A stretch of 64,000 nt of DNA from Mesaphorura yosii (taxonomy: Eukaryota; Arthropoda; Collembola; Poduromorpha; Tullbergiidae). The notes under the pieces are model-generated. The model saw nothing but the letters and a program-made list of their open reading frames with translations. It was not told where the DNA came from and did no database searches. Shown piece by piece: positions 15,001 through 26,900 of the stretch. The DNA lies in NCBI GenBank assembly GCA_009869945.1, contig WIXG01000271.1, positions 46,606 to 110,605 on the forward strand. Direction: 5' to 3'. The position numbers were made by a program, and so were the translations under genes. Each line of letters opens with the position of its first letter. The first letter of the stretch is position 1.

Positions 15001-17733
15001 TGTCTTGTTTCCAGTGCAGAAAGCGTACGCGTAAGCTGGAAAGATGAACAGCGTGAGATAAAAGATGGTGGCAGAATAACGCATCGCAACTGAAATTCAC
15101 GTGCAGCAAATAACCAGCGAAGAAGGTTCAGCATTCTCCTTCATCAAACCCTTTTAGCTCCCGAACAAGAAACTTCTCTCTGCACTAGCATCGCCTCCAA
15201 CATCAACACCACGAAGAACTTGACTTTGAGACTTTTTCGGCGTTGGCAAAAAAGTGTGAAAAAAGTTTCGTCGCCGTCTTGGTCTTGTGTACGTGTTTCT
15301 AAGATTTATTAAACACTTCTTCAAATAACTTAAAACAGGCAAGAGACCGAAGAAAGTGCAAGTGCGAAGTGACTGTGCTCCTGCTCCTCGCTGCCGAAGT
15401 TTGCAAGTGTAGTAAGACAAGACAAAGATTAAGAAACTTATGAATCAAGTTTTCCAAGTACGTAAATAGCGACTGCGACTGCAATAACGTAAAATACCAT
15501 CCAGGCAAGTTTCAAGAACGAACGCTTTCGAGCTTGCCGTGGTTCCTGAGTACATCGTCGAGATTTTCTCTGCTTCCGCGCACCAACCAGCCAGAAAGGC
15601 AGAAGAGCGAGTTGACAAGAAGCCATACTTCATAAACTATCATCATTTCGCCATTACATTGGCAAACTATCCTACACCGAGAAAACTCGACGAAGATTCC
15701 AGCGTAACTGCGCACCGTGACTTTTAAATACCTGACTTTATGACTGCTGCAGCAAAATTGGAATGCTCGCTCACGAAGTTCTCCATTACACACGAATAAA
15801 TAGGTCGTACAACCTTCAAACCCACAACCAACTGAAGCAGTAACAAAATTCGCATGAATCTCTGTTCCCGAAACGGTATTCTGGAAGTGACCCGCAGAAA
15901 AGTGATTTATGATGTTCGATCCACAGACAGATACAGTTTCAAAGCAGACAGTCAAAGCCATGTTTACTTTCCGCTATGCTATGACGGACTACTATCCTGC
16001 TTAGTATTCTGCTCGTGAATTTTGATCTCTCCATCAGTTTGCTCCATTATTTATTGGAAATCCACTGCAGCCACTACTATATTTGCCTCGAAAAGTCAGC
16101 CAGGCCGGTCTTGGCTTACACTGACTGCATTTTGATTGTGTACCTTTGCAAACGGAACAGCAGACCAACGTGGTCGGTTTCCTCCACACAGAAACCAACA
16201 TAGTGGTCGATTAAACCGTTACGGTAACGATCCACTCCACTGAAGAAGCATCGCAAGGCACTTCGGAGCACAATTATCCGTCACCTTTATTTTATTAAGC
16301 TGCATTTTATCCGGCCATTCTTCGCCACCCGGGCCACTTAGGCAGAGCACAACCAAGAAGTAGAAAGCCGACACCACAACGAGCCACCGGCCCACAGATT
16401 TGAAAGTGTCCATTCCACAACGCCCTCCATTTCAGAAGTACTTTTGAAAAATAAACGACTCACAAAGAAATTCAGAGAATAGAAAAAGTGCTCAGGACAA
16501 AAGCGTTGGTATTTCTCTGTAGATATTTCGAGAACTGTTACAATGAGTGAAGACGCAAGCAGGGAAAGTTCCTGAGAGTAAGTGAAAGTAAACTTTTACT
16601 TTGTCGTCGTCCTTCGCAGTACTGTGTGGGCTCCTCCAGCGTAGCCAACTAAGCAAGGTAAAGGCTCGTGCGTTTTGTTTGTTTACGCACGCATTTACAC
16701 TTTATCGTGGCCACCTATCTACGCTCACTCATTTGAGCCGTTTTTCCGCAGCGAAAGCAGGACAGAGACTGAGCTGGAGAAGTGAATTAGAAAAAAGAAA
16801 AGATAACAATAACAGTCATCTACTCCTCTGAATATCAATTCACTAAGATAAAAAGGGAAGACTTCTGGAGCAGCACAGAAGCGGCCCTGGCGAGAAGAGC
16901 AGAATTTATACAGCGCGGTTAGTCACCCTACCCAACTAGCCTCAAATAACAGAAATTCATTAGAATTAATTAGCGGGAGCCAGAACTGGAACTGGAACAG
17001 GAAAAAGCAAATAGCAGGGACGGGTTGAGCTGTACGACTTGGCAAGAAAGAAACCAATGGTCACGGGGAGTAGTGTTGTAACTTGGTAAACAGTCACAAT
17101 TGCCAGTTAGGCCAAAGAAATTAAAAAGACAGGCGTACACGAATGCGAAGAAACTGGAGATAAGATCTCAGCCCATTCGACTGCAAACGACAACATTTCT
17201 ATTTGTCTCCAATTTTAGTACTCGTATTCGGCTTTCAGAGCAATCCAAGGTTAATTGCTCTTGATTAAGACAACAAGACGAAATAAGGCAGCTTGTATCA
17301 GACAACAGTCGTCCAATAAATTTGAGTGCACGTGCGCCATTTGACAAGTAACAAAAATTCTTAGCATTCAGTCAGAACGTTCTTTGGTGGAATTTTATTA
17401 CATGTAAACTGTAGACGTGCCATTGCACGTCAAAATCCTAAACCTTTTATCTTGTGTGCGAGTGGCGTGTGCCATTCCGTCTCTTCGCCGAGCCAAAGTG
17501 AAATTCTTTGCTTGGTATTTCTGTAATTTCTGTGCACAATAAATATAAACTCTTCCCACACAAGTGGCAAGGCAGTCGTCGCACTGTAACAACGGAGAAG
17601 CTAAACTGGGTTACATTTTTCGCAGCAGCAGCGGCAGTGCTTTATTTTATTTTTCCAAGTATAGTCAGTGGTAAAATGTGATTCGTATTTTTATCTGTGC
17701 GAAAGACGTGACTTTCTGTGTTTGTTTTTTTAG
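1..17733. other. Upstream non-coding region, no convincing gene
   Basis: I read both strands and find no ORF with recognisable domains here. The longest open frames (about 60-150 codons) have random-looking composition and lack paired splice sites. The region probably holds intergenic sequence, 5' untranslated exons and regulatory DNA of the Dpr-like gene that starts coding at 17.9 kb. Noted inside it are a weak secreted-peptide ORF (16219-16413, minus), a cluster of TAATTA-type motifs (about 9.9-10.65 kb) and a short degenerate repeat at 3585-3630. I see no rRNA, tRNA or transposon ends. Confidence 0.6.
16219..16413 (-). CDS. Candidate small secreted peptide or signal-peptide exon
   Basis: This is a 64-codon ORF starting with ATG at 16413, with G at -3 and G at +4. 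The N-terminus is signal-peptide-like: a charged start (MDTFKSVGRW), a hydrophobic core of about 15 residues (LVVVSAFYFLVVLCL), then SGPGG as a possible cleavage region. The rest is short, hydrophilic and has two cysteines close together (NCAPKC). After codon 43 there is an AAG/GTGACG junction at 16284 that could be a phase-0 splice donor, so it may instead be the first coding exon of a minus-strand gene whose remainder I cannot identify. An out-of-frame ATG lies 17 bases upstream. I do not recognise a family, and a chance ORF remains quite possible. Confidence 0.25.
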   Translation of the reverse strand: MDTFKSVGRWLVVVSAFYFLVVLCLSGPGGEEWPDKMQLNKIKVTDNCAPKCLAMLLQWSGSLP

Positions 17734-17996
17734 TGTGCCATTGCAAGTGTGTTGCTAAAATTACTACACTCACTTGTACTTTAACACAGCGCTCTCCGGG
17801 TCTCCAAGTCTCCGAACCCACACTGAGCCACCATACCTCGACAGAAGCAAAACCAACAGCAGAAGCAGAAGAGTTACGATGATAATAATCATGGATAGAT
17901 TTATTTCAAAGAGTCTTAAACTCTGGACACTGCTCGGTGCCACCATGAATCTCCTCCTTATGGTAGCAGTTGCTAATGACGGCAGCGTTGTAAATG
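17734..17996 (+). CDS. dpr: Dpr-like exon 1: 5' UTR end plus signal peptide
   Basis: A pyrimidine-rich acceptor (TTTGTTTTTTTAG) ends at 17733, so the exon probably begins at 17734 after a 5' UTR intron. An in-frame TAA at 17756-17758 shows that translation starts inside this exon. Two in-frame ATGs are available, at 17879 and 17891. I chose 17891 because it has A at -3 and G at +4; the earlier start would add Met-Ile-Ile-Ile. The peptide has a basic n-region (DRFISKSLK), a hydrophobic core (LWTLLGATMNLLLMVAVA) and a likely cleavage after AVA. The exon ends at 17996 in phase 1 before a GTAAGT donor. No downstream homology exists in this exon itself, so its link to exon 2 rests on phase, strand and the need for a signal peptide. 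Confidence 0.7.
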
Positions 17997-20900
17997 GTAA
18001 GTCAAAACAATCCATGTCTCTTTCTGTCACGAGCGTCTAGCAGTAAGTGCCAGTTCCCTGCGAGTCCAGTCCCGAGAGCCGATAGCCGCAGTTGCAGTAC
18101 TCAGGCAGTGTAAACAAATAAATTCCTATATAAAAGCTTTATTAGCGCGGTAGTCGTAACTCTTCCAACCGTGGCCAGACACATAAACAGCAAAAGCAAC
18201 CTCGATCAGGGCAGAATTCGAATTGGAGTCTGGATTGATAATTATAATGGCCAGTTAGGATTATGAGATGGCCTGGCCTGTCCGTCCATCTGTGTCAAAC
18301 TCATTTCTCTCGTCTTAAGTAGCTTTGTCCGGCAAGATAAAAAAGAAAATACGAGTCCGAGCAATGGAGAAAACTCGCTCCGGTCGAGTGATGGGTTTTT
18401 GGTGTTTAATCCGCTCCGCTCCTCAAAAGTCAAGCATCAAATGCGTCTTCCTGACACGAGTGAACGAAGAATCATTAAAATTGTACCAGAGTCGGAAGCG
18501 TGAAACGTAAAAGATGAAAACCCAAAATGCGTCATGCGTGCCCTGAGCTCGTCTCAAGGCTGTACACGCTGGAAAAAGGATATGACTATATTTGTATTTG
18601 CACTTGTCTTTTGTTTTGGATGAGTGCATGTATCCTTTCACTCAAGCCGGCTGTCTCTTTCTGTTGCGAATCTATAAAAACAAAGAACTTCCTTTGCACT
18701 CCCGCAAAATCCTTCTGCTCTGCTCCGAGTTTAAGCCACCGCCACCCGCATTCCACGGTCCATTATTTCTATTTTTTCAGAACAAGATAAGATAAAGGTA
18801 GAGTTATTACCATTGTCGAGGAATAAATATACTTGTGCCGCAGCGGAACGGCAGACAGGACAGGAACTGCAGCACAGGAGAAAGCTCGAGTGAGAGTAGA
18901 ACAGAAGAGTTCCGTTTCCTACACTGGCGCTCCTCTTCTGCTCCTCCTGCCATAATATTTATGGTGCCGGAGTTTCTGGCGGGTTATATTTTGTAACTCT
19001 TCGTACCTTGATTCCTCTCCAGGGAAAATGTAGGCCTACGCCACGCGCGACTGTGTGTATTCGGAAGTCATAAGTGTGCTTGTACAGTGAACCACCCAAC
19101 GCAATACAGGAAGAATTGGAAGAATCACAGGAACGAAATGAAATGAAATCCATTCTTCATACGTTGCGTTTGTGCTATGGTTATACGCGTTCAGTATAAT
19201 TATGATATGCACCCAAGAATAGAATAGAAATTCCACAGTAAAGTTCAGGAATCCGAATCTCATGATAACTGACAATCATCATTATCATCAGCCTCTGACT
19301 GAAAGCACAGTGCTGCTGAAAGAAGGTATTACACGCCATGTCGGGTCCAATTTGTGATTGTTTCGAGTATGAGCAACCTTCCATTCATTCATGGCTTGCT
19401 TTGATTTGAAACTTCTTGCTCTCAAATTCCACCCCATTTGTTTCTGCTTTCTGGTGTCCTGAGGCCGACCGTAATACAAGGCAACGTTGTTTTCATCCGA
19501 ATAATTTGATTTGAAGAGCAGGGTATCAATCACATTGACGCTTGAAGGTTGCGTTCTATACATTCCCGATTTAAATATGAACGAGCATGCCAATCATCCC
19601 CCACGCATATATTTCGTCCTCAAGTACACTATAAATAGCATTTTATAGCCATAACTTACAGACTCAGAATGAATACACTTTATGACTGTGCCGTTAAATT
19701 CTTTATGCATGCACCCTCGTATTGCGCGTGTGTACTGCACGCATGCATCCAATTTGTTTAACGAATTTCACTGGCTGCCTGTCGTAAAAGTTGCGTCAAG
19801 TTCCAGCGTAATTATCGAAGCCTTTTATCACGACCTTATCACCACTTTGTGCTCTGCATAGACATGGCATCACATCATTACTACGTCGAGCCAGCATTGC
19901 GAATGAAATTTCAAACTTCTTGATTGCATGTAATGATAATGATAATTCCTTCCTGTCCTCTGCTTTAGTTCAGCATCGGTATTACTTGTCCCTAGTATTT
20001 CTGGTGTATGACAATGAACATTTTACACGCACGGTTCTTCTGTTGACATTCACAGCCCGAATACCATTCACAGACCAGTTGGGCTTTGATGCAGAGTTTT
20101 CAAGTATGCGCATTACGTTTCATAGTTGAGGGTGAATTTACGTTACAATTCTGCCTCAATGAATGAAGTGACGGCAGACGCAGACACTTTCTCTCATCTT
20201 CTTGATAGCATCAACGAAATTGATTAAAGACCGAAGCCCGCGAGGGTTTTATTGCTTACACAGGTCGTAGAATTAGGAAAAGTAGTGCGGTGTGAGCGTA
20301 AAGAGTGTGAACTCGAACTGTGACTTTATTACTGTGTCTAACTAATCTAATATACTCAGCATCAGCACCACGTGGCATGGCTTGGAGTGGCCGTTTCTGT
20401 CTATGTTTAAGCTCACGTCGTGCTCGTGCAGTGTAAAAAGAGACCTGAGAGCTTAAATTATTTCAGGTTTTGCGTTACATCAGAGAAAGACAAAAGCGAG
20501 GTCGGATCAGAACAGAGCACGGGCTCAGAGTTCATGCATCGTACATGACTTGAATGAATGAAGGAGCACTGTGCGGTGATGCCCGAAAGTATTCATATTA
20601 GTCGAGTTCAAAATTCGATTCGAGCTTGGCTTAAATTGGGACAGGGCACGGAGATCGCATCGCCTTGGCGTATTATGCATTTAATGCAATAATGCAATAA
20701 TATATGCGCCATGTCCTCGGTCCTTGTCCTCGTCTCAAAGGCAATAAAAGCTCGAGCCATGTCATGTATTAGTATTCTTCAGAGTTCAGCGAATTGTCGA
20801 CCGAGCATGGATCAGCACTTAATGGACTTTCCACCGACGACTAAGCCGAAAGCGCAGCACATCGGTTGTACGTGAATACGTAAATTTGAGACCTCGTTTC

Positions 20901-23900
20901 TTCTGCTTTCTGTCTCTCTAATTCCCAATGTAAACAAAGCGGGCGAATTCAGTTCGCAGGTCTTGCCTTGTATTCAAGTACGAGACTGAAAATTACAGCA
21001 GGCAGGGTGAAAATAGACTCAGACTTGTCGACATGCACGAATAAGTGCAAAATTTCAAACAATGTAGCAGTGCAAGGCATAAATTGAAATGCTCTAAGAA
21101 AAACAAATGGAACACGGCACGATAATGAAACCAAGCCTGTAATTATGGCCTACCACTCACAGCCCCGCCATGCCGGACCATGTCATGCAAGCAACGGGCT
21201 GCTAAATCTTTAAGTGATGCAACGCTACCATTTTGCGTTGAATGAAGTCAATGAGAGCTAGCTAAATGTAAAAATCAATTGGCAGTGGCACATAAGCATT
21301 AATTTAATAGATGCCTTCGAATCTGCTTCAGCTGCTCAGCACGGGTTTGGTTTGCTTGGAGTACCGATTTTATTTATTGATCCGCACTCGCGATCTTCCC
21401 AGCTCAGTTCAACTCATGCAATTACGACCCGGTAGACAACATTCGTTCGTATTCACATCAATTCCCATAAAATCAATCTCGAATAATTAATGATGTCATT
21501 ACAAATGCTTAAAACCGAAACTAACTTGGGCCGTGTAATTCGCATTGCGAAGTAATGTGATTCCCGAAAGAAGGGAGAAAGTTTGAGTGCAAACTTTCTT
21601 GGCAGCCTCATTTTCGTTATTCGTTTTCGACGTTCGGCTCGGAATCCAAAGTCTAATCTTAAAGTCGACCGGGGCATAATTTCTTGCGGTGGATTTTAAA
21701 CAAACCCAAACGGTATTGATGAAATCGAACTTTTCCAAGGTTTCTTCGGTTCAGTTTGCCGTTCTCGAATCGAGGCCTCTTGATATCTAAACTACGCTAG
21801 CGCACGTCTGAATGAAGGAACCCCAGAGGATTCTCGGCGGTCTGCACGTTGCGTTGTGACCGTTTTGCCCTACATTCAGTGATCCTCGTACCCGTTGTAC
21901 TATGTGTGCATGATGTAGGGCAGGCTCATATTAGACCTTTTATGGCAAGCAGCTTACGAGACTCGCTCACTCTTGCTCTATTCACATTTTCTGGATGCGT
22001 TGGCCGGATTTTTGCTACTGTTTGCTTCTTCACGACTTACTTCTACTATCTTTATTAACTAAATCTGAATTCTGCTTCTGTCCTGCTCTCTTTCGTCTCA
22101 TGGCAGTATTTCTGCAAGCATCAGTACAGAGAAAGCAGAAGCGCAGAGTACGTCTTGTTTAACGGGTAATTTCTAAATTCCTACTTAACTCTATTATATT
22201 ATTACATCAGTATTCTCGTAGTCGTCAGTCCTATCCAGAGAATAGAGCAGACATTCTTTTCCTACCGTATGGCCTTTGCCTTGACGTTGGCTTGCCCGCT
22301 GCGTCTGCTTAGTTTTACAACTTCTTTCTTGAGTTCAGCCCTTTGAAATGGAAATGTGTAATACGAAGATCTGCATGCGTATTTTCTGACCGATCTATCC
22401 TGTATCTGTAGTTCCTCATGGACGGCTGTTACTGTTCCGAATACTATTCAATTTCAGTTTCAGTTTAGGCTTTCAACTTTAGTTTTACGAGTCCTTTCAC
22501 ATGCGTAAAAGAAGGACAGTGGGAGCATTATGAATACGGAATTGAGTCAACGCGAGCCAGGCGAGGGATCGGAATACGAGGCATGAATTTGAGTACAGAG
22601 TAATCCAATTTTTGATCAAGATATTTTCTCCGGCTGTTAGCGATCACAGTTAACTCAGCAATTCACCTCATTTCAACTTCCATAGGTTGCTCAAATTTTC
22701 CCTTGGCTTATCAAGTTTTTTGATGACCTGGAAAGCAGAACAAAATCTACTGCTATGATTTCAAGGTCCAAAAAGCAAAATACACCGTACAAAATAAGCT
22801 AAGCTAAGCTAGCCTACTCATCCAGATCAGCCCAACTTAATAAAATGCACAAATTGAAGGAAAAAGAAAGGAGTAAGCAGCGGATGTGTAATTTGAGCTG
22901 CATTTAATTATTGAGCATCTTAAGAAAACAGACTCTTGCCTGAACTTCTCAAGAACCCCTCCAAAGAAGGACCGTTGCTGGTTCCTCTGTTCTTGTGTAC
23001 ATTATTAAAAAGCGTACAAAATGAGATTAATTTAAACCTAACTCCAGTTTCAATTTTCGTGTCTGCCTTCTTTATTTCGCATCGCATCGTGGGGTTCACG
23101 TTTCGGAATCTTTTTAGCTGAAAGAATATCACAACTTCAGGCGATCAAATTAGTTTATTCAGAAGACAGGGAAAAGTTTATGCACACGTGCCGATGTTAT
23201 GATGAAAGCCATCTTGTCATGCATAATAGCACAGAACAGCGCTTGTTGTTGCCAGTTGCCAATTCCGAAAGGAAGCTTGAAGTGTTGTGACGCAGTAACG
23301 AACGGGTGCCGCTCGTAAGGACAAAGGATCTTCAACCTGTCAAGAATCAACAAAGGAAGTTGCAAGTTGCTCGTTTAAGTATTGTAGGCGGATAGACGCT
23401 ACTTCCTTCTTTTCCTTAGAAGAAAAACAATGACTGGGTAAGCGAGGAAATAATTAAATAAATTGACAAAGCCGTCCGCTTGCGAGGAGAAATCTGCACT
23501 GCTGCTTTTGGGAAAAATAACTTCCTAACATGGGGATACAGGTTAGGAAAGCACACGTTTTCCAGTTAAATGCGGGAAAATTAAATAATTGAAACACCCA
23601 CACAGTCTTACACGTGGAAAGGAGATTCTGAGCATGGATCGCCTTGTAATAAACTTAAATGCCAGCAGTAGCCATTAATCGAATGGACGAGGGCAATGAG
23701 ATTTTCGTGTCTGGTGCTTCTGTTCAAATTCACCGGAAGTGAATTCTCCGAACAAAGTTTAAAGGCCTGCCACTCTTGCCACCCTGCACGGCAGCTCGAC
23801 GTCGGCGACTGGTAGATCGAACAAGGCCAGGGAGGTGACTTTGATTTTATGTCCGAGTCATTAGATAAGTAGCGTCATAAACTAAATATTTGGGTCACGG

Positions 23901-26900
23901 TATTTAATTATATCTCTATTCCATTCCGGGTATTGCTATCATTCGCGGGTCTGACTCATTAAAGGAATCTTGCTAGTGTTGACGGTGACGGTGATAGCTG
24001 GCAAGACAACTTTGGCAGTTAGTGCCCACGGTCTGTACACAAAAGCCAGGAAATCGTAAACGCCATAAACTCAATCCTGTATTATTAATTCTGAACCCAT
24101 GCCATGCTACGGCGTGTCATGGGCTTGGCGGAGCGGAGAGAACAGTTGTGAACGGCTGACTGACTGACATAAAACAAGGGAAAGTCGTACCAAAAGTTTT
24201 GCAGTGGTCGTCATGCTTCCTTATTACTGCTTCTTATCGGAGCGAACCATCATCTCGGCTTTTGCAGCCATAGCCGTGACTTTTGCTCTGGCCGCGCCGC
24301 CACGACTGGCTGTAAGCCGTAGCCGACCGAAGGAGAGAATTCATCATCTCAACGACGTGAAAAGGAATAAGAAGGAAGAATAAAGTTCAAAAAGATTAAA
24401 TCAAGTCTCTTCTAGCATTGCTTTGTGTTTGTGTCTTTTCACTGTGTACTATGTCGAAATCCAAGCAAAGCCAAGCTACGATCTGCAGTCTGTGTCTAAT
24501 GCGGTAATAGTTTTACACATGATATACGAGATTACAGGCTATGCGACTATGGCGAAGGCGAAAGTGTCAAAAAAAGTTTCAATGATAATGCCTTTACCCG
24601 CCGCGCCGCCTGCTCGTTGCCTATGACTCAGGCTTCGCTGTGCTCGCCTTGCCTCCCTCGCCTGGCCTACAAATGCGACAGCGATGGGTGATGACAATGG
24701 CACAATGGAAAGAGAATGGAAGAAAGTGGCTTTTCTCTATTATTGGCTTTGGAGATTAAAAGACTAATGAGAGAAGAAAGGATAATTCATAGGACGGAGA
24801 AAGTTTGTTCGACAGACGCACGCACAGGGCATGCGCTATTAATTCTTTAAATTACTTGACGCATTTTCGACTTTCTCTCATTCTTGATTCCTTCATCTGG
24901 AAATACGTCGTCACGAATAAATTAAGACTGCATTTGACACCGCACTCGAGTCTATGAGTCTTGAAGCTCGTGATTGCATCCGTCGAAATATTGACGGTAA
25001 CCTCGAAAATGAGCGAGAAGCATGCTTAATCTATTCAACCACATCAATGAACATGAAACACGTGCAAGAGATGGAAGTTACTCGAGGAGAAAATTGGCAG
25101 GAAATAATCTGCGTGTTAAACAAAGGAAAGCTCGCACAAGCTCACGACGCGTGAGATACGATGGCGTCATTTTAATTATTCTTGTCCTATTATGAACTTC
25201 CTTTTGAGAGGTGTACTTCAGTGCTTGAGAACTCTAAAGCGCTCATGCTAATGGAGATCCAATGCAAACCGCGCATTACTGTACCAAAGTGTTCCGTAAG
25301 ATAGGTTCTAAATACCTCAAGAGGGTTGTTCTAGTTCCCTTTCTCCATAACTTCAGCACGCATTCAGAGTGCAGCAGGACAGCCAGACAGGCAGGCTTAA
25401 GTCATAATGGAATGCAAAGAGAGGAAATTGGGTTTTAGTTAGCAGATAAAATCTTTATTATGTTAACATGTTCCATTAAGAAGGGGAGACTTACAAGAGA
25501 GCGACGACCCAAGTACCAGCAACTTTTGTGTGTGCCTTGTGGGAATATTATTAACATTTTACAAATACCTTGGCATGAGTTAATGTATTCATAAAGGAAA
25601 CATGAATGGAGTTCCAGGAGAAATTGTAAAGATGATAATGAAGCTTATGACTCTACCTTTTCTTTCACTTTGTGTGCCTACGTTTGTCTATTTCAAGTCG
25701 AAACTCATTTTCGCCAATGATTGCTATTGCAATTCCAAAAGTATAGGTTTAATTGTATTCGCGGCATGGAACCAAGTGTCAAATTAAGGTGGAGCTATAT
25801 TCAACCCTCAGGCAACGTCAATGAGTGTGCTTGCGTGGTCTTAAGTCTGCTACTCCACATGCTTGTCTAACGAACGATTTTGTGGTTCACCTGCATCGAA
25901 GGTTGAAGACATGCCCCAGATTCCAGTTTTCATAAATTTTCTCCGTGTTGGAGAAACCTTTCAAGACTTCCTGTGATTTACCAATGTTCACTGGTTATCT
26001 CGAAGCTCCTCATGCCGTGTGGTAAATCAATCATGCGGTTTGACCGATAAAAGCCTGCGTGTTCTTATTCAACGAAGTCACTTCGGTTACACATGAAATT
26101 TGCTTCTTAAACTTCTTCATCTCTTCTCTTTTGGTTTAAGTCTAATCAGCTTCATCGACAAAAATTATTACTCATTCTTATTGACGTACATTGTGCAAAT
26201 GCGCTCGTACACGTAAGCCGGTTTACTTGATAGTAGAGAGTCTAACATTAATTTCGCAAGGATGAGAATTTATCACATTTTAAATGGCTCGAGGGCCGTA
26301 TAAGATTAAAATTTTATTTATACCCGAGCTGACTGCCTTATTTTGCCTGAAGCGTACCAACAATACATTTTCCCATCCTGGCGCTATTTTTGCATTGTGA
26401 GACAAAGACAATGGCCTGCAAGAATATAATAGGAAAGCGGCTATCACATAATTATTATCTTTCTCCCTTGAGTTGACTTGCACAGCCAAGCCAAGTGAAA
26501 GTAAGCTGTGTATTAGTTTAAGTATTATGTAAAAGTTATAAAATTATAAACTTCCTTTTTATGCGAGGAGATAACGTCTGTCTCTTCTTCATTTGCAATG
26601 CCTACTGTGGGCAAAATTCGTCGTCTGACTCATAGTCCAATTCTAGCTATGCCAAAACATTTTTGCTAATAATTATCATAACATAAAACTATTATCATAT
26701 ACACACGCTACTGCTGCTGGTGTGCTGTGTAGTATGCTCTCCTTGTACTGTGAGTTCAAAACTGCGATAATTGTAGTCTCTTCCTGCTCGATGTAGGGCT
26801 CTCAGACAAAGTTGTAACAACAAAACTAAAAGTACTACGAAAAGTTCCATTTTAATTAATGTTTCGCCGTTAAATAATCTGCTCCGCATTTTAATGATGG

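Noticed and set aside
15512-15961. 149-codon minus-strand open frame with many cysteines
   Set aside because: Cysteine spacing fits no known fold and there is overlap with several other open frames; judged a chance frame.
26695-26850. 51-codon minus-strand ORF with hydrophobic start (MELFVVLLVLLLQLCL)
   Set aside because: The start context is good, but the remainder is short and featureless. A Leu/Val run from AT-rich DNA is a common artefact.
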